64,000 nucleotides of DNA, taken from Aliiruegeria haliotis. Its GTDB lineage: Bacteria; Pseudomonadota; Alphaproteobacteria; Rhodobacterales; Rhodobacteraceae. The stretch is from positions 1 through 64,000 of the forward strand of contig NZ_PVTD01000015.1 of NCBI RefSeq assembly GCF_003003255.1. Reading direction: 5' to 3'. Numbering within the stretch: the stretch's first letter is position 1; each line of letters opens with the position of its first letter. Both the position numbers and the translations under genes were made by a program. Positions 61,751-64,000 of the stretch are shown one piece after another. The notes under the pieces are model-generated. The model was not told the origin of the DNA, searched no databases, and saw only the letters and a program-made list of their open reading frames with translations.

Positions 61751-62457
61751 CCGTCCATTCCCGTTTCAATCGCAACAGCGCCGGGACCAGACGAGCGCTG
61801 GGCGTGCAGGCGCTCCTAGAATGGGCCTTCCGGGTCGAAAAGGCACAGCTGGAGCTCCCCATGCCGCCCGACGAGGTCAGCGAAGGTCACGGCTTCGGCC
61901 TCGAATACGTCCTGCTCCAGCGTGCACAACTCGGGTGCCAGGTTGACGGTGGTCGCTACAAGCCGGAGGCCAGCACCCACGAGGATGCCGAAACCATCGC
62001 GGCGATCGTCGGGGGGCTGCCAGATGATCTAGGCGGCCGGCGCATGGCTATCCGCATCGCCGAACTCGCCCGCGCCGGGCTGACACCGGACTGGATTCCC
62101 TGCGCTGTCCCGCGCTGCGTTCCGGTAGAAACCCGGCGCAATCAGCATGGCGAGCGGTCCGTCAATGTTGTTGTCGCCACCGAGCGTGTTCTCTACCGGG
62201 GCCGCTGGCGGACCGTCGATGTGCTGGCCTGTCCGGTGAGGTGGGTGCCGCATCCGGATCAGATCGAGGGAGCGAGACGGGCCTACGTGGATTGGTGGTG
62301 GGCGCTGGGCTGGATCCGGGACGGGTTGGCAACCTCCAGGTTGCTGAGAGAGATCGACGTCTCTGCGGCGATGCCAAAGTTCGAACCGTGGAATGTTCGA
62401 GGGCCAAGTGGATCGACGCAACGTAAGGTCATGCACCCGGCCAAAATGGGTCGGTAA
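61747..62457 (+). CDS. Element protein of unknown function after the initiator
   Basis: 236 residues from the ATG at 61747, in an ATGA overlap with the initiator gene. A hydrophilic protein with conserved-looking segments (RVEKAQLELPMPPDEVSEG, VPRCVPVETRRNQHG, RVLYRGRWRTVDVLACPV). I do not recognise the family. Its coupling suggests a role with the initiator, perhaps like a phage antitermination or replication accessory protein. Confidence 0.75.
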   Translation: MTVHSRFNRNSAGTRRALGVQALLEWAFRVEKAQLELPMPPDEVSEGHGFGLEYVLLQRAQLGCQVDGGRYKPEASTHEDAETIAAIVGGLPDDLGGRRMAIRIAELARAGLTPDWIPCAVPRCVPVETRRNQHGERSVNVVVATERVLYRGRWRTVDVLACPVRWVPHPDQIEGARRAYVDWWWALGWIRDGLATSRLLREIDVSAAMPKFEPWNVRGPSGSTQRKVMHPAKMGR

Positions 62458-62879
62458 ACGGCCGCAATGGGTTCGGACTCGATTGGAGCAGCCGTTCGCT
62501 GCAGCCGGCACAAGGGAACGGTCAGCGGACACTGCGGACTTTTGCAGGCGCAGCGGGTGCAGGTGCAGAGTGCCGAAGATGATGCTCGCTATTGCGGCAC
62601 CGAGATTTCGGCGGCGCAGCGACTGTCCCGGGACCAGCCATTCGATGGTGTCAGCGTCGGTCGAATCAAAACCTCCCATTCGCTGCGGTCGGGGTCAACA
62701 ATCGAGATGGGGAACCGATCTGCCGTACAAGGACCCCATCCCGAAGGGCATATCTTTCCGCGCCCCAGACCTTCTTGTACCGCGATAAATTCGCACGGGT
62801 TTTCGAGCCTTCAATCTGATGTTGTGGAGTTGGCATCAGCAGGTCGGCACGACGGCGCCAAAGGACGTGACGCAAGCAC
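62458..62879. other. 422-base gene-free stretch
   Basis: No convincing gene. A minus-strand frame here (from about 62679) is shadowed by the preceding gene and shows no family features. It may hold the element's downstream boundary, but no attachment-site copy was found. Confidence 0.4.
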
Positions 62880-63956
62880 TCAAGGCGCGCGGAGGGTTTC
62901 TCTCAAGGCAGACACCGCGGCTTGCAGGTCGTTCTCAAGGTTCGGAACGAAAGTCTGACGAACCGCAAGATTCAACGCTTCGTCTGCAGCGGTTTCTTCC
63001 GAGTTCACGGGGCCCGAAAGGCGTTCAAATTCTTCGAAGGCCTGAAGAATCTGCAGCGGCTCGCGCAGGATACCCTGAACGGTCATGCTGATCGACATGT
63101 GCTCGACCTGGTTGTTGTTCTCAGGCGGGCCGACATATCGTGGCGCAAAACCAGACACTCCCCAGATCGCAGAATTATCCTGGGCCATTCCGGTGTCATA
63201 TTGCCAGATGGTCCCGACATGAAACCGCTGGGCGAAGCCGTGATTGAACAGCTTGATATGTGTCAGGGGGTTGCGGCGCGACGATCCGACGACGAGCTGC
63301 TGCCAAAGATAAAGAGCGGCCTGCTCCTTGCTGCGGATGTGCTCGGATGTCTCAAGCATGTGTTCCCGCGGCACCTCGTCGATCAGTCTGATGGCTGGCT
63401 CGAACAAATCCAGGGCCGTGTCGAGAGCTGTATCGTCAGCACCGGGTTCGGAAACCTTGAAAGCGTGGAAACGGGTATAGGCGACGCCGAGAGCGTCGAT
63501 ATATGGTCGGCCTTCAGTCGATGCGAGCGCAGCAACAACCCGATATGGCGTCCAACCATCGACGCGCATCTGGTCCGTCTCCACATCCCAGAAGGTTGAC
63601 GGGATCTGGCGACCCGCCCCCTTGGTCCGGAACGCCAGTGCATTGAGATGCTCCGCGTAGTTCAGCAATTGGTCTACTGTTACCTCTCCCGCATCCAGGC
63701 GGGTGAGGTGTCCTGAGGTTGCAATGTCGCCGAGCAGTGGCTCCGCGCTCAGACCGGCATCTGTCAAAGCCCGCTCCACCCTGCTGCGGGGCGGAACAGG
63801 CGTTGACGGCGCGTCGTCAGCATCAAGCGCGATCGAGCGCCCATCCAATCGTCGCTCCGGCATCCCGAAGAACAGGAACCGAACCTGCGGAACAGACAGC
63901 AGGGTGATGACAAGGACCACGCCTATCAGCAGAGCCGCCCATTTCAATGATCCCAT
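62880..63956 (-). CDS. Membrane-anchored protein of unknown function
   Basis: 358 residues. One N-terminal membrane segment (about 5-25, WAALLIGVVLVITLLSV) is followed by a large soluble domain with well-defined segments (RIPSTFWDVETDQM-like IPSTFWDVETDQMRVDGWT, EQAALYLWQQLVVGSSRRN, WQYDTGMAQDNSAIWGVSGF). Family not recognised. Convergent with the element genes. Whether it belongs to the element or to the chromosome is unclear. Confidence 0.75.
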   Translation of the reverse strand: MGSLKWAALLIGVVLVITLLSVPQVRFLFFGMPERRLDGRSIALDADDAPSTPVPPRSRVERALTDAGLSAEPLLGDIATSGHLTRLDAGEVTVDQLLNYAEHLNALAFRTKGAGRQIPSTFWDVETDQMRVDGWTPYRVVAALASTEGRPYIDALGVAYTRFHAFKVSEPGADDTALDTALDLFEPAIRLIDEVPREHMLETSEHIRSKEQAALYLWQQLVVGSSRRNPLTHIKLFNHGFAQRFHVGTIWQYDTGMAQDNSAIWGVSGFAPRYVGPPENNNQVEHMSISMTVQGILREPLQILQAFEEFERLSGPVNSEETAADEALNLAVRQTFVPNLENDLQAAVSALRETLRAP

Positions 63957-64000
63957 GTCCCGGCCATCCCTGCGATGGGTTGTCTAGTCGGTAAGAGCAT

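Noticed and set aside
62029-62679. A 216-codon minus-strand frame near the end of the element
   Set aside because: More than half is the reverse of a coupled plus-strand gene; the remainder has no family signal.
1-64000. CRISPR arrays, rRNA genes and complete tRNA genes
   Set aside because: No regularly spaced identical repeats of CRISPR type, no rRNA sequence and only a partial tRNA-Met were seen.

Overview
The window reads as a high-GC alphaproteobacterial chromosome, most likely Rhodobacterales (Roseobacter/Rhodobacteraceae type). The basis is codon use, the many TRAP-transporter, DUF3604 and sulfatase genes, IS6-type insertion sequences of a kind common there, and an island beside a tRNA-Met fragment. 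This placement is an inference from gene content.

Region 1 (203-20309) is a complete glycyl-radical-enzyme microcompartment (GRM) locus of the 1,2-propanediol type. A minus-strand block (16163 to 203) encodes a DJ-1 protein, the B12-independent propanediol/glycerol dehydratase, a PduQ-like alcohol dehydrogenase, shell proteins (BMC-H, BMC-T, a BMC-H with a long tail, a BMC-P vertex protein, a GrpU-like BMC protein), PduL, EutJ, a flavoprotein, GlcG/PduO-C, PduP, the radical-SAM activase, a SAM synthetase and a PocR-domain two-component system. A divergent block (16824-20309) encodes an unidentified membrane protein, an acetate/propionate-kinase homologue and a FucO-like lactaldehyde reductase. 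The scheme is: lactaldehyde to 1,2-propanediol (FucO), to propionaldehyde (GRE), then propanol (PduQ) or propionyl-CoA (PduP), propionyl-phosphate (PduL) and propionate plus ATP (kinase). The dehydratase keeps every catalytic residue at glycerol-dehydratase numbering but carries a 59-residue internal insertion that contains a helix resembling an encapsulation peptide.

Region 2 (20424-29430) starts with an IS6-family element that has deleted most of otnI. What remains is a sugar-acid operon: otnC, otnK, an FAH-type hydratase, a DapA-family aldolase, a TAXI-TRAP transporter and a cupin. It diverges from a GntR regulator that has two matching palindromes, one covering its own start codon.

Region 3 (30139-49985) holds two DUF3604 proteins, an outer-membrane-channel gene interrupted by one amber codon, a PafA-like phosphatase and a sulfatase with an AraC regulator. 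After these come a CadC-like regulator, two secreted proteins sharing a Cys domain, a second IS6 copy inserted in an integrase remnant, a TetR/DUF1254 pair with clear operators, and small secreted proteins, one of them a metallopeptidase translationally coupled to a 40-residue secreted peptide.

Region 4 (52024 onward) is an integrative element bounded on the left by the 3' half of a tRNA-Met gene. It carries a candidate anti-phage operon of the ABC-three-component (Lamassu-like) type: a winged-helix protein, a zinc-hook SMC/Rad50-like ATPase (frameshifted as read here) and a PD-(D/E)XK nuclease. Next come a tyrosine integrase, AlpA, a VRR-NUC nuclease and a lambda-O-like replication initiator whose gene contains iteron-like repeats followed by AT-rich DNA. 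Large stem-loop repeats lie upstream of both the integrase and alpA. The right end of the element is not resolved.
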